NCBI RefSeq assembly: GCF_014205135.1
Contig: NZ_JACHMY010000001.1
Span: forward strand, 6,572,001-6,636,000
Direction of reading: 5' to 3'
From: Kribbella italica
GTDB lineage: Bacteria > Actinomycetota > Actinomycetes > Propionibacteriales > Kribbellaceae
Length of the DNA stretch: 64,000 bases
Shown: positions 1 through 8,599 of the stretch, piece after piece
Position numbering within the stretch: the stretch's first letter is position 1
Layout of the letters: each line of letters opens with the position of its first letter
Made by a program: the position numbers and the translations under genes
The notes under the pieces: generated by a model
Told to the model about the DNA's origin: nothing
Seen by the model: only the letters and a program-made list of their open reading frames with translations
The model's database searches: none

Positions 1-453
1 CGCGTGCGACAACCGGTCGACGTCCGTGGTGATCCGGGACAGCAGGTCACCGGTCCCAGCCCGCTCCAGCACGCCCGGCGGCAGTGCCACCGACCGGACC
101 AGGAAGTCCTCGCGCAGGTCCGCGAGCATCTCCTCACCCAGGACGGCGCCGCGCAGCCGGGTGATCCGGACGAACACGGTCTGCACCAGCAGCGCGACCA
201 CGAAGCCCAGAACGACGTACGGAAGGTCGACGTCCGTGTCGCCGACGGACAGCTGCTCCACGACGTTGCCGAGCAGCCAGGGCCCGACCATGCCGCTCAG
301 CGCCGCGATCGCGTTGACCGCGGTCAGCCAGCCGAACGCCTTGCGGTGCCGGCGGAACAGGATCTTCAGGTAGGCCTTGACCGTCGCAGGACCGGCCACC
401 GGGAGGCGGGCCGCCTCCTGCGGGGCGGCCGGGTCGTACTCGGGGCGCTTCAC
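1..453 (-). CDS. ABC exporter permease/ATPase, N-terminal part (runs off window)
   Basis: This is the first 151 codons of an ABC exporter half-transporter; the rest lies beyond base 1. Reading from GTG at 453 gives a short polar leader followed by membrane segments (around residues 40-60 and 75-95). The motif TGDLLSRITTDVDRLSHA follows near the edge; it is a conserved intracellular-loop motif of ABC exporter transmembrane domains. The GTG start overlaps the stop of the upstream half-transporter by four bases (GTGA), so the two are translationally coupled and probably form a heterodimer. The nucleotide-binding domain is not in view. By analogy with other heterodimers it should supply the intact Walker A that the partner lacks. 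The substrate cannot be told from sequence. Confidence 0.9.
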   Translation of the reverse strand, partial: MKRPEYDPAAPQEAARLPVAGPATVKAYLKILFRRHRKAFGWLTAVNAIAALSGMVGPWLLGNVVEQLSVGDTDVDLPYVVLGFVVALLVQTVFVRITRLRGAVLGEEMLADLREDFLVRSVALPPGVLERAGTGDLLSRITTDVDRLSHA

Positions 454-2213
454 GCCATCTCCTCGAGAGGCTCGTCTTCACGGGTGACGACCGCGCGGTA
501 GGCGCGGTCGGTGTGGACCAGTTCGTGGTGGGCGCCGACGGCGGCCACCCGGCCGTCCGGCACGAACACGACCCGATCGGCGCGGTCCAGCATCAGCGGG
601 CTCGACGTGAACACCACGGTGGTGCGACCGGCCCGCAGGGCCCGCAGGCCGTCGGCGATCCGGGCCTCCGTGTGCGCGTCGACCGCGCTGGTCGGCTCGT
701 CCAGCACGAGCACGGCCGGGTCGACGTACAGCGAGCGGGCCAGTGCGATCCGCTGGCGCTGACCGCCGGACAGCGACCGCCCGCGCTCGGTCAGGATCGC
801 CTGCATCGGGTCGGTGGTGCCGCCCGCCGGCAGCGACTGCCGCAGGACCTCGAGAATGTCGGCGCACTGCGACGCCTCCAGCGCCTGCTCGGCCGTGACG
901 GCTCCGCTCGACGGTACGTCGAACAGGTCGCGCACGGTCCCGGACAGCAGCACCGGGTCCTTGTCCTGCACCAGCACCGCCGTACGGGCGGACTCCAGCG
1001 GCAGGTCGTCGAGCGCGACACCGTCCAGCAGCGCCGAGACGTCGTCCGGCTCGGCCTCGGGACTGTGACCGCCCAGGTGGTCGGCCAGCCGGCCACCGGC
1101 GTCCGGGTTCCCGCAGACGACCGCGGTGAAGCTCCCGGCCGGCACCTCCAGCCCGGAGGCCGGGTCGAACAGGTCACCCTCGGGCACCTGGGCCACACCG
1201 GTGCCGCGGGTGTCGTCCATCCGCTGCAGCGAGAGCACACGGGCCGCGCGGCGCGCGGAGACCTTGGAGAAGATGAACGCGCTGGCCGTCTCCTCGAAGG
1301 TGTGCAGCGGCACCAGCATGAACGTGATGAACCCGTACGTCGTGACCAGCTCGCCGACCGAGATCCGGCCGGCCACCACGAGCCGGATGCCGAACCACAC
1401 GACGACGACCAGGAACACCCCGAACAGCAGCACCTGCAGCGCCGCGATCAGCGACCACATCCGGGCGCTGTGCACCGCGCTCTGCCGGTACTCCTGCGAG
1501 GCCGAGCGGTAGCGGTCCAGGAACAGCTGCTCCCCGCCGATGCCGCGCAGCACGCGCAGACCGGCGACGGTGTCCGCGGCCAGCTCGGTCGCCCGGCCGC
1601 CCTTGGCCCGCTGCGCGTCGGCGCGACGCTCGGCCGGACCCATCAGCGGCACGATCGAGAACGCCAGGACCGGTACGGCGATCGCGACCACCAGGCCGAG
1701 CTGCGGCTCGTAGAAGAGCAGCCCGATCACCACCGCGAAGCAGGTCAGCAGGGCGGCGGCGAACCGGCCCAGCACCTCGACGAACCAGCCGATCTTCTCG
1801 ACGTCGCCGCTGCTCACCGCGACCACCTCGCCGGCCGCGATCCGGCGGGTCAGCAACGACCCGAGCTCCGCGGCCTTGCGCATCAGCAGCTGCTGCAGGC
1901 GGGACGCCGTACTGATCCAGTTCGTCACCACCGCGCGGTGGAAGAAGGAGTCGGCCGCGGCTTTGGCCGCACCGAAGGCGAGCAGCAGGAGCACGGCCAG
2001 CGCCAGCTTCGACCAGGACTTGTCGATCACGGCCTGGACGGCCAGCCCGACCGCGACCGGCGAGGCGGCGATCCCGCCGAAGAAGAGCAGCCCCCAGCCG
2101 AGCGCGGCCAACTGCCCACGCAGCTGCTGGTGCTCGAGCCAGAGGATGAGTCGGAGGCCGGACCGGGTGTCGGGCACACCCGGGTCGGCGAACGGAACAA
2201 GGCGCAACGACAT
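450..2213 (-). CDS. ABC exporter half-transporter with degenerate Walker A
   Basis: 587-residue fusion of an exporter membrane domain (about residues 35-320, several hydrophobic helices) and a nucleotide-binding domain (about 345-575). The signature LSGGQRQRIALARSL (near 480) and Walker B VLVLDEPTSAVD (near 495) are intact. The Walker A position near residue 365 reads CGNPDAGGRL: the invariant Lys and the following Ser/Thr are both replaced. This NBD should therefore bind ATP poorly, while its signature can still complete the partner's site. Asymmetry of this kind is known in heterodimeric exporters, although loss of the Walker A Lys is a stronger lesion than usual. It overlaps the downstream half-transporter by four bases. 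The substrate is unknown; lipid or drug export is the usual role. Confidence 0.92.
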   Translation of the reverse strand: MSLRLVPFADPGVPDTRSGLRLILWLEHQQLRGQLAALGWGLLFFGGIAASPVAVGLAVQAVIDKSWSKLALAVLLLLAFGAAKAAADSFFHRAVVTNWISTASRLQQLLMRKAAELGSLLTRRIAAGEVVAVSSGDVEKIGWFVEVLGRFAAALLTCFAVVIGLLFYEPQLGLVVAIAVPVLAFSIVPLMGPAERRADAQRAKGGRATELAADTVAGLRVLRGIGGEQLFLDRYRSASQEYRQSAVHSARMWSLIAALQVLLFGVFLVVVVWFGIRLVVAGRISVGELVTTYGFITFMLVPLHTFEETASAFIFSKVSARRAARVLSLQRMDDTRGTGVAQVPEGDLFDPASGLEVPAGSFTAVVCGNPDAGGRLADHLGGHSPEAEPDDVSALLDGVALDDLPLESARTAVLVQDKDPVLLSGTVRDLFDVPSSGAVTAEQALEASQCADILEVLRQSLPAGGTTDPMQAILTERGRSLSGGQRQRIALARSLYVDPAVLVLDEPTSAVDAHTEARIADGLRALRAGRTTVVFTSSPLMLDRADRVVFVPDGRVAAVGAHHELVHTDRAYRAVVTREDEPLEEMA

Positions 2214-2346
2214 GACGTCTCACAAGAGGCGTAGGAGGGGGTTTGGGCACCTGAGCAGGCGAATAGACCAAGCCTAGGCGTGCTGCCGCACCCCCGCGAA
2301 CTCTTTTCGCCAGGTGGATCACCCGGCCCCTTCAGGCCCGCTGACG

Positions 2347-3357
2347 TCAGCTGATCCCTGCGCGGGCCAGTGCCTTCAACCGCCCGCGGAGGATCTTCTG
2401 CCGGCGCTCCTCCTCCGGGAACAGCTCGACGTACGCCGAACCCTTCGCCGCGAGCAGGTCGTCGTCGAGCCGCCGGACCGTGCCGGCCGGGAAGCGGTGT
2501 GTCATCGCCGCCTGCACCGCCGCGCTGTCGATGCCCTGCAGCAACTCGGTCAGCTGCTCCTCGGTCGTCACGCCGAGATCGGCCAGGATGCCCAGGATCC
2601 ACGCGTAGTGGTTGGTCTTGGCGTGCGGCGCATCCGGGTACCGCCGGGTCAGGTACGTCGTGAGCGTCGCCGCGGTCAGGTCGCGCGGCGTCTCGTCGTC
2701 CCCCGCCGCGGCCAGCTCGCGGTACAGCCGGTCGATCTCGGTGAACTCGTTGTCGGCCAGCTCCATCAGTGCCGCCGCGAGCAGGAACCGCCGGTCGAAC
2801 TCCGGCTTGCGGTCCGGCGGGATGTCCAGCTTGTACCGGATGTCGTGCTCGAACTCGGCCCACGCGTGCTGGACCGCGGTCCGGACCTGGATCTCCATCA
2901 CGAGGTTGCGCAGGACGGCGTACTCGGGCAGCTCGCGGCGGGTCGCGTTCAGCCGGACCAGGTAGTGCTTGCTGGCGTACCCGAAGACGCCCTGCGCGCG
3001 GGTGTGCGCGCCCATGTCGGTGTGCTCGACGATCTCGAACTCGGCCTCGATCACCTCGCAGACCCGGTCCACGGCCTCGACCAGGAAGGTGATGATCCGG
3101 GCGGCGACCAGATCGGTGATCTGGTCCAGCGGGTCGTCGTACTTCGGCCGGTCGGGATCGTCGGCCCGCGGTTTGGACGCCTTCGCCAGGAACGACTCCG
3201 GATCCTTGGCCCGGGCGGTCGCGCTGAGGTAGTTGATGCCTTCCTCGTCGCCGATCAGCTCGTCGATCAGCGACTCCAGCTTGCGGGCACCGCCGACGTA
3301 CTGCTGGTGCATGCGTTCGTACTGCGCTGCCGCCTGCACGGCCCAGTCCCCCTTCAT
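2347..3357 (-). CDS. RelA/SpoT-domain protein, small alarmone synthetase-like
   Basis: 336 residues with one RelA/SpoT nucleotidyltransferase domain and no HD hydrolase, TGS or ACT domain. Landmarks are DLVAARIITF (82-91), GYASKHYLVRL (126-136) and EIQVRTAVQHAWAEFEHD (155-172), all typical of (p)ppGpp-synthetase folds. The family transfers pyrophosphate from ATP to GTP/GDP; some toxic members instead make ppApp or pyrophosphorylate tRNA, and sequence alone does not decide which applies. The roughly 150-residue C-terminal extension is not recognised. It is divergent from an AAA ATPase across a 131-bp region rich in CTAG. The start ATG lies 6 bases after a TATGGT box, so it is probably leaderless. 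Confidence 0.85.
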   Translation of the reverse strand: MKGDWAVQAAAQYERMHQQYVGGARKLESLIDELIGDEEGINYLSATARAKDPESFLAKASKPRADDPDRPKYDDPLDQITDLVAARIITFLVEAVDRVCEVIEAEFEIVEHTDMGAHTRAQGVFGYASKHYLVRLNATRRELPEYAVLRNLVMEIQVRTAVQHAWAEFEHDIRYKLDIPPDRKPEFDRRFLLAAALMELADNEFTEIDRLYRELAAAGDDETPRDLTAATLTTYLTRRYPDAPHAKTNHYAWILGILADLGVTTEEQLTELLQGIDSAAVQAAMTHRFPAGTVRRLDDDLLAAKGSAYVELFPEEERRQKILRGRLKALARAGIS

Positions 3358-3488
3358 GCGCAGACCATAGTCCGCTAGGCCTCACTAAGCGCGTCTAGCA
3401 GAATCTAGTGTTTTCCCTAGAAAGGAGACGCTGCGACTCGCTAGCGAAATCTAAGGAAAACCCTAGACACGCTCATACAGTGAAATGC
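3358..3488. promoter_or_regulatory. Divergent promoter region with six CTAG sites
   Basis: Six CTAG tetramers occur within 92 bp (at 3375, 3395, 3405, 3417, 3441 and 3463), striking in a GC-rich genome where CTAG is normally scarce. An imperfect inverted repeat pairs GTTTTCCCT (3410-3418) with AAGGAAAAC (3453-3461). Leaderless-type boxes face outward: TATGGT (minus strand, 3369-3364) before the RelA/SpoT gene and TACAGT (3476-3481) before the ATPase gene. The layout suggests one shared operator controlling both genes. The regulator is not identifiable. Confidence 0.55.
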
Positions 3489-4682
3489 ATGGATCCGATC
3501 CGGAATCCCTATGCGCCCGGCGCCGGCCAGCGCCCGCCCGAGCTGGCCGGACGCGACACCGAGGTCCGGCAGTTCGAAGTGGTGCTCGAACGGGTCGCGG
3601 CGGGCCGGCCGGAGCGGAGCCTGGTGCTCAGCGGGCTCCGCGGCGTCGGCAAGACCGTGCTGCTGAACACCCTGCGCAGCCAGGCCATCAAACGGGCCTG
3701 GGGCACCGGCAAGATCGAGGCCCGGCCGGACCAGAGCATCCGGCTGCCGATCGCGCAGGCGATGCACACCGCGATGCGCGAGCTGGGCCACCGGCACCGC
3801 GACGACGAGCGGGTCGACCAGTTCAGCGCCGTCCTGAAGGCCTTCGCGCTGCGGACCGCGCAGAACGACCGCAAGGGCATCAAGTGGCACCCGCCGGTCG
3901 ACGTGGCCGCCGCCAAGGGCCGGGCCGACTCGGGCGACCTCGAGATGGACCTGATCGAGCTGTTCGCGGACGCCGCCGACCTGGCCGGCGACCTGTCGGT
4001 CGGGGTCGGGCTGTTCATCGACGAGATGCAGGACATCTCCGCCGACGACCTGTCCGCGCTGTGCGCCGCGTGCCACGAGGTCTCCCAGCAGAGCGCGCCG
4101 CTGGTCGTGGTCGGCGCCGGGCTGCCGCACCTGCCCGCCGTACTGTCGGCGAGCAAGTCGTACTCGGAGCGGCTGTTCCGCTACATCCGGGTCGACCGGC
4201 TGGCCCGTGAGGCTTGCGACCGGGCGCTGATGATCCCGGCCGAGACCGAGGACGTGTACTTCGAGGAGGAGGCCCTCGACGAGCTGTACGCGCAGACCGA
4301 CGGCTACCCGTACTTCGTCCAGGCCTTCGCGCACGCCACCTGGGACCACGCTCCCACCAGCCCGATCACCGTCAAGGACGTCGCCGTCGCCGGCCCCGAG
4401 GCCTCGGCCGAGCTGACCGTCGGCTTCTTCGGCTCCCGCTACGAGCGCGCCACTCCCGCCGAGCGCGAGTACATGCGCGCGATGGCCGAGCTCGGCGTCG
4501 GCGTCGCGGACGGCTCGGTCCCCACCGCCGAGGTGGCCGGCACCCTCAAACGCAAACCCCAGTCGTTGTCCCCGGCCCGCGACGGCCTGATCAAGAAGGG
4601 CCTCGTCTTCTCCGCCGAACGCGGCACCGTCGCCTTCACCGTCCCCCACTTCGGCAAGTTCCTGAGGACCCGCACGGCCTAG
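3489..4682 (+). CDS. AAA-family ATPase (AAA_16/ORC-like)
   Basis: 397 residues. The start chosen is ATG 3489, giving MDPIRNPYAPGAGQRPPELAG; in-frame GTG codons at 3408 and 3480 would add an unconserved-looking leader. Walker A is GLRGVGKT (49-56) and Walker B is LFIDEMQD (175-182). After the ATPase core there is a helical lid and then a probable winged-helix C-terminus (about 300-397). This architecture resembles ORC1/Cdc6-like and STAND-type single-gene ATPases; the target is unknown. No ribosome-binding site precedes ATG 3489, but a TACAGT box ends 7 bases upstream, suggesting a leaderless transcript. Divergence from the alarmone-synthetase-like gene hints at co-regulation. A toxin-antitoxin or defence role is speculative. 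Confidence 0.85.
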   Translation: MDPIRNPYAPGAGQRPPELAGRDTEVRQFEVVLERVAAGRPERSLVLSGLRGVGKTVLLNTLRSQAIKRAWGTGKIEARPDQSIRLPIAQAMHTAMRELGHRHRDDERVDQFSAVLKAFALRTAQNDRKGIKWHPPVDVAAAKGRADSGDLEMDLIELFADAADLAGDLSVGVGLFIDEMQDISADDLSALCAACHEVSQQSAPLVVVGAGLPHLPAVLSASKSYSERLFRYIRVDRLAREACDRALMIPAETEDVYFEEEALDELYAQTDGYPYFVQAFAHATWDHAPTSPITVKDVAVAGPEASAELTVGFFGSRYERATPAEREYMRAMAELGVGVADGSVPTAEVAGTLKRKPQSLSPARDGLIKKGLVFSAERGTVAFTVPHFGKFLRTRTA

Positions 4683-4757
4683 GGCAGGAGTCTTGACCTG
4701 AAGCTGACATGAGGTGGCCTTTCGGGAATTACCGGGGAGTCGCTAGGGTGAAGCTCC

Positions 4758-5624
4758 ATGACCACCCGGCGGACTGGCCAGCGCGCGGGCACGCGTGCGT
4801 CCAGATCCGCGCGGCGTCGCAAGAGCAGCGGGCGGCACAGCCGGAAGAAGTCGTACAAGGCGCAGTGGTTCTCGGTGACCGCGCTGGCGGTGCTCGGGAC
4901 CGTGATGGTCGTGCACCCGGACGCCGGGCGGCAGAGTCTCGCGGCGTCGTTCGCGGAGCAGAACGCGGTCGCCCAGCCGCCGGTGCTGCCGGTCGTCGTA
5001 CCGACGCACCTGCCGTCCGCGGTGCCGACGCTGACCAAGCCGCAGCGTCCGGCGCCGACGCTGACCCGGCCGCCGAAGGGCTCCAAGCCGAACGTGACGG
5101 TCTCGAGCGGCAAGCTCAGCGTCGTACCGGGCTCGGCCAAGGCCACTCGGAACGTCGGCAAGCTCACCTACCGGATCGAGATCGAGCAGGGTCTCTCGCT
5201 GAACGCGGCCGCGGTCGCCACGGCGGTGCACAAGACGCTGACCGACCCGCGCGGCTGGCAGGCGCTGCAGCCGGTCAGCTTCGAGCGGACCGACAGCCTC
5301 GACTCCGACCTGCGGATCATCCTGGCCACGCCGACGCTGACCGACAAGCTCTGCCTCCCGCTGGAGACCGGCGGCGAGGTCTCCTGCCGGGTCGAGGACC
5401 GCGTCGTGCTGAACGCCAAGCGCTGGGTGTACGCCGTGCCCGCCTACAACGGCGACGTCGACCTCTACCGCAACTACCTGGTCAACCACGAGGTCGGCCA
5501 CGCGCTCGGCCACGGCCACTCCGACTGCGACCAGCCGAACACGCCGGCCCCGGTCATGATGCAGCAGACCAAGGGCCTCGGCGGCTGTCTCCCGAACGCC
5601 TGGCCGACGACCAAAGCAACCTAG
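4758..5624 (+). CDS. DUF3152 membrane-anchored metalloprotease-like protein
   Basis: 288 residues. A very basic N-terminus (Arg/Lys-rich to residue 36) is followed by one transmembrane segment (about 37-55, AQWFSVTALAVLGTVMVV). A Pro/Thr-rich linker (about 70-115) leads to an extracellular DUF3152 domain. That domain ends with HEVGHALGHGH at 244-254, the metzincin-type zinc site HExxHxxGxxH, and a Met-turn-like PVMMQQT shortly after. Cys residues at about 200 and 211 may form a disulfide. Zinc proteolysis is inferred from the motif; no substrate is known for the family. A TAGGGT box lies 8 bases before the ATG, so the transcript may be leaderless. Confidence 0.85.
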   Translation: MTTRRTGQRAGTRASRSARRRKSSGRHSRKKSYKAQWFSVTALAVLGTVMVVHPDAGRQSLAASFAEQNAVAQPPVLPVVVPTHLPSAVPTLTKPQRPAPTLTRPPKGSKPNVTVSSGKLSVVPGSAKATRNVGKLTYRIEIEQGLSLNAAAVATAVHKTLTDPRGWQALQPVSFERTDSLDSDLRIILATPTLTDKLCLPLETGGEVSCRVEDRVVLNAKRWVYAVPAYNGDVDLYRNYLVNHEVGHALGHGHSDCDQPNTPAPVMMQQTKGLGGCLPNAWPTTKAT

Positions 5625-5679
5625 AACAACACCCTCCGGCATGAGAGTCTGACGAGAAGACCGAGCCGAGGGAGCCCTG

Positions 5680-6450
5680 ATGTCGTCACCCCAGTTCCCC
5701 ACGTACGGCCGTGGCGACGACCCGGACGAGCCGGACCGCAGCGAGTACTACGCCAAGCCGGTCCCGTACGGGCACGACAACTACCCGCAGCCCCCCGCCG
5801 AGCAGCCACCGGCGTACGGGTACGGCCAGCCGGGTGACACCCAGGACCACCACCAGCCGCCCGCCTACCGGCCCGGCCATCCGTACGGCGCGGCTTCCGC
5901 GCCGCAGTCGCACCAGCTCCCGTCGTACGGGCCTGAGCCTCGCCGCGACCCCAGAGCCGCCCGCGTGGTCCTGCTGGCCGCGGTGATCGCTGCTGTCTAC
6001 GGCCTGCTCGTCGTGTCGGTCCAGCGGGTCTCCCTGCGCGAGATCTCCCAGGCACCCGGCTCTCCGCTCAACCACCCGCTGCGCACCGACGTCCTGGACA
6101 CCATCGGCCAGCTGCTGGTCCTCATCGTCGGCGCCGCCGCCCTGGCGATGTGGCTGCGCGATCTCCAGGTACGCCGGAAGGCGCGCCGCGAGCTGGACCC
6201 GTTCGAGCTCGGCGGCCTCGGCCTGGTGGCGCTGTCGCTGATCCCGATCCTGATCTGGCTCGGCCTGGTCCTCAGCACCGGCCTGGGCGCGATCGACGAC
6301 TCGTTGCACCGCCTGCCGACGGCGTACGGGTGGGGTGGCTTCGGCCTGCTCGTGCTCGCTCTGGGCTTCGCGCTCGGATACCGCGAGCTGAAGCCGGAGG
6401 TGTCCAACCCGGTCGTCCAGGCGGCCCCGGACCGGCCGCCGTGGGAGTGA
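5680..6450 (+). CDS. Four-helix membrane protein with Pro/Tyr-rich N-terminus
   Basis: 256 residues. The first 85 are low-complexity and rich in Pro, Tyr, Gly and Gln, probably a disordered cytoplasmic tail. Four hydrophobic helices follow, at about 95-115, 145-163, 185-206 and 220-238. I recognise no catalytic motif; many actinobacteria have such proteins of unknown function. A good ribosome-binding site (AGGGAG) precedes ATG 5680. The stop overlaps the GTG of the following hydrolase by four bases, so the two are translationally coupled. Confidence 0.8.
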   Translation: MSSPQFPTYGRGDDPDEPDRSEYYAKPVPYGHDNYPQPPAEQPPAYGYGQPGDTQDHHQPPAYRPGHPYGAASAPQSHQLPSYGPEPRRDPRAARVVLLAAVIAAVYGLLVVSVQRVSLREISQAPGSPLNHPLRTDVLDTIGQLLVLIVGAAALAMWLRDLQVRRKARRELDPFELGGLGLVALSLIPILIWLGLVLSTGLGAIDDSLHRLPTAYGWGGFGLLVLALGFALGYRELKPEVSNPVVQAAPDRPPWE

Positions 6451-7106
6451 CCGCGCCCGTCGTCCTCGTTCCCGGACTGGGGCTCGGGCCGGCGTCGTAC
6501 GCCCCGACGCAGCGGCACCTGGAGATCCCGTCCACCATCGTCACCCTCCCCGGGTACGGCGAACCGATCGACCACGACGACCTCCAGGTCGATGCCCTCG
6601 CCGATCGCCTGGCCAAGCAGCTGCAGCCCGGCACGGTCGTGGTTGGGCACTCGGCCAGCTGCCACACCGTCGTCGCGACAGCCCTCGCCTACCCGGACCT
6701 GGTCTCCGCGCTTGTCCTGGTCGGCCCGACCGGTGACGTCCGTGCTTCCGGCTGGCCCACCCTCGCCGGCCGATGGGTCCGCTCGGCCGTCTGGGAGCGC
6801 CCGGACCTGATCCCGACCCTCGCCAAGCAGTACTTCCGGACCACCTTCCGCGGGATGGCCCAGGCCGAGCAGGTCGCCCGCCACTACGACCTGGCCGCGG
6901 CGATGCCGAAGGTCGGCGTACCGACTGTTGTGCTGCGCTCTCCGCACGACCACCTCTGCCCGGCGTCATGGGCCCAGCGGCTCGCCGACCTGGCCGACGG
7001 CGAGGCCTGGACGCTGCCGACCGGCTCGCACATGCCGGTCCTGACCAACGGCCGGGACCTGGCCACGTTCATCCACCGAGCAGCCGGTGTATACAAAGCT
7101 GGATGA
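6447..7106 (+). CDS. Alpha/beta hydrolase
   Basis: 219 residues in the alpha/beta-hydrolase fold. PGLGLGPASY near residue 10 forms the oxyanion region, GHSAS (67-71) carries the nucleophile Ser69, a likely Asp lies in SPHDHL and the catalytic His in GSHMP near the C-terminus. The start is taken as GTG 6447, which overlaps the previous stop (GTGA); GTG 6441 is the alternative. The substrate is not predictable. The gene ends 30 bp before the start of the thiamine riboswitch, but nothing links it to thiamine metabolism. Confidence 0.85.
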   Translation: MTAPVVLVPGLGLGPASYAPTQRHLEIPSTIVTLPGYGEPIDHDDLQVDALADRLAKQLQPGTVVVGHSASCHTVVATALAYPDLVSALVLVGPTGDVRASGWPTLAGRWVRSAVWERPDLIPTLAKQYFRTTFRGMAQAEQVARHYDLAAAMPKVGVPTVVLRSPHDHLCPASWAQRLADLADGEAWTLPTGSHMPVLTNGRDLATFIHRAAGVYKAG

Positions 7107-7136
7107 CGCGTTAAAGTTGACGCGATAACGACATAC

Positions 7137-7237
7137 CTCCGCGGGAGCTCGCACCGAATTGCGGGCTGAGAGGGCGACAAGCAGCAGCCGGGTCGCCGAC
7201 CGCCTGAACCTGACCGGGTAATGCCGGCGTAGGGAGC
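7137..7237 (+). promoter_or_regulatory. TPP riboswitch (THI element)
   Basis: This is a recognisable thiamine-pyrophosphate aptamer. The conserved CTGAGA core is at 7165-7170, with helix P2 pairing GCTCGC and GCGGGC around it. A variable P3 follows, then the strongly conserved block CCTGAACCTGACC and GGGTAATGCC, and the 3' closing segment GGCGTAGGGAGC (7226-7237). The 3' strand of P1 contains AGGGAG, which is also the only ribosome-binding site before ATG 7246. TPP binding, which stabilises P1, should therefore hide the ribosome-binding site and switch off translation. Direct repeats TGACGCG at 7104 and 7118 precede it. Confidence 0.95.
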
Positions 7238-7245
7238 AGGTCACT

Positions 7246-8574
7246 ATGACCACGACTGCTGTCCGCAAACCCAGGACGACGACCGAAGCACCGCTCGTCC
7301 TGACCACCGACGCCCCGAGAACTCTCGGCTTCTTCGACCAGTTCACGCTCTGGGGAAATCTCGGCATCTCGCTGTTCGGCCCGGTCACCGGCGCACTCGT
7401 CGCGGCGTACACCGGCTCGCTGTGGCAGGGCCTGCTGGCCGTCGTCGTCGGCTGCGGCATCGGCGCGCTGGTGCTCGGTGGCGCGGCCGTGTTCGGTTCG
7501 CACACCGGTGCTCCCGCGATGGCCAGCCTGCGTGGGCTGTTCGGCCGTCGCGGGTCGATGGCGCCGACCGTGCTCAACATCGCCCAGAACATCGGCTGGG
7601 CGACGATGGAGATCATCGTGATCTCGCAGGCCGCGGTCGCGGTGACGAGTGAGCGCTGGCGCTGGCTGTTCGTGATCCTGGCCGGCGTGATCGCGACCGC
7701 GATGGCGGTCCGGCCGCTGGGCAGCGTGAAGCTGCTGCGCAAGTTCATGGTCTGGTTGGTGCTGCTGGCATCGATCTACCTGTTCGTCCAGGTGCTCAGC
7801 AAGCCGGTCCACGATCTCCCGCAGGACAGCGTTTTCGGCTTCTGGCCCGGCGTCGACCTGGCCGCGGCGGGTGTCGTCTCGTTCGCGCCGCTGGCCGCCG
7901 ACTACACCCGGCACTCGCGCACGAACAAGGCCGCGTTCGCCGGTTCGTCGCTCGGCTACGGCCTGGCCGCGATCCTGTACTACGCGCTCGGCGTCCTGGC
8001 CGTCGCGACCCTGCAGACCAACAGCACCGACGTGATCACCGCGCTCGTCACCCTGCCGGCCGGTGCGATCGCGCTGTTCGTGCTGCTGGTCGACGAGGTG
8101 GACGAGGCCTACGCGAACGTCTACTCGACCACGATGGCCGCGCACAACCTGGTCGGCCACCTGGACCGGCGCTGGCTGTCGGTCGGCATCGGCGTACTGG
8201 CGACCGGTCTCGCGCTGTTCGTTGATCTGGGCAACTACACGCAGTTCCTCTACCTGATCGGTTCGGTGTTCATCCCGCTGTTCGCGGTCGCGATCGCGGA
8301 CTTCTTCGTGGTCAGCCGGATGAACTGGAACGTCGGCGACACCGCGCCGTTCCGCTGGCAGCCCGCGGTCGCGTGGGTCTTCGGTTTCGTCGCGTACCAG
8401 TTGGTGAACCCCGGTACGGTCAGCGGCTGGTCGTCGTTCTGGCTGGACGTCCAGGCCACGGTGTTCGGCGGCGACCCGGTGCCGGGCTGGCTCGGCGCGA
8501 CGTACACGTCGATCGTTGTCTCGATGGTCGCCGCGGTCGCTTTCGGCTCGATCGGACGCAAAAGGAGACAGTGA
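7246..8574 (+). CDS. cytX: NCS1-family permease, probable thiamine-precursor (HMP) transporter CytX
   Basis: 442 residues with about 12 transmembrane helices, in the cytosine/purine NCS1 family (opening region TLWGNLGISLFGPVTGAL, then QNIGWATMEIIVISQAAV). NCS1 proteins import nucleobases and related heterocycles. The TPP riboswitch directly upstream makes the CytX subgroup the best assignment; members are predicted to import hydroxymethylpyrimidine, the thiamine pyrimidine precursor, by symport. A short soluble N-terminus of about 30 residues precedes the first helix. Expression should fall when thiamine pyrophosphate is plentiful. Substrate assignment rests on regulation, not on binding-site residues. 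Confidence 0.88.
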   Translation: MTTTAVRKPRTTTEAPLVLTTDAPRTLGFFDQFTLWGNLGISLFGPVTGALVAAYTGSLWQGLLAVVVGCGIGALVLGGAAVFGSHTGAPAMASLRGLFGRRGSMAPTVLNIAQNIGWATMEIIVISQAAVAVTSERWRWLFVILAGVIATAMAVRPLGSVKLLRKFMVWLVLLASIYLFVQVLSKPVHDLPQDSVFGFWPGVDLAAAGVVSFAPLAADYTRHSRTNKAAFAGSSLGYGLAAILYYALGVLAVATLQTNSTDVITALVTLPAGAIALFVLLVDEVDEAYANVYSTTMAAHNLVGHLDRRWLSVGIGVLATGLALFVDLGNYTQFLYLIGSVFIPLFAVAIADFFVVSRMNWNVGDTAPFRWQPAVAWVFGFVAYQLVNPGTVSGWSSFWLDVQATVFGGDPVPGWLGATYTSIVVSMVAAVAFGSIGRKRRQ

Positions 8575-8599
8575 CACAAGTCTTCGGGATACTTGCGCA

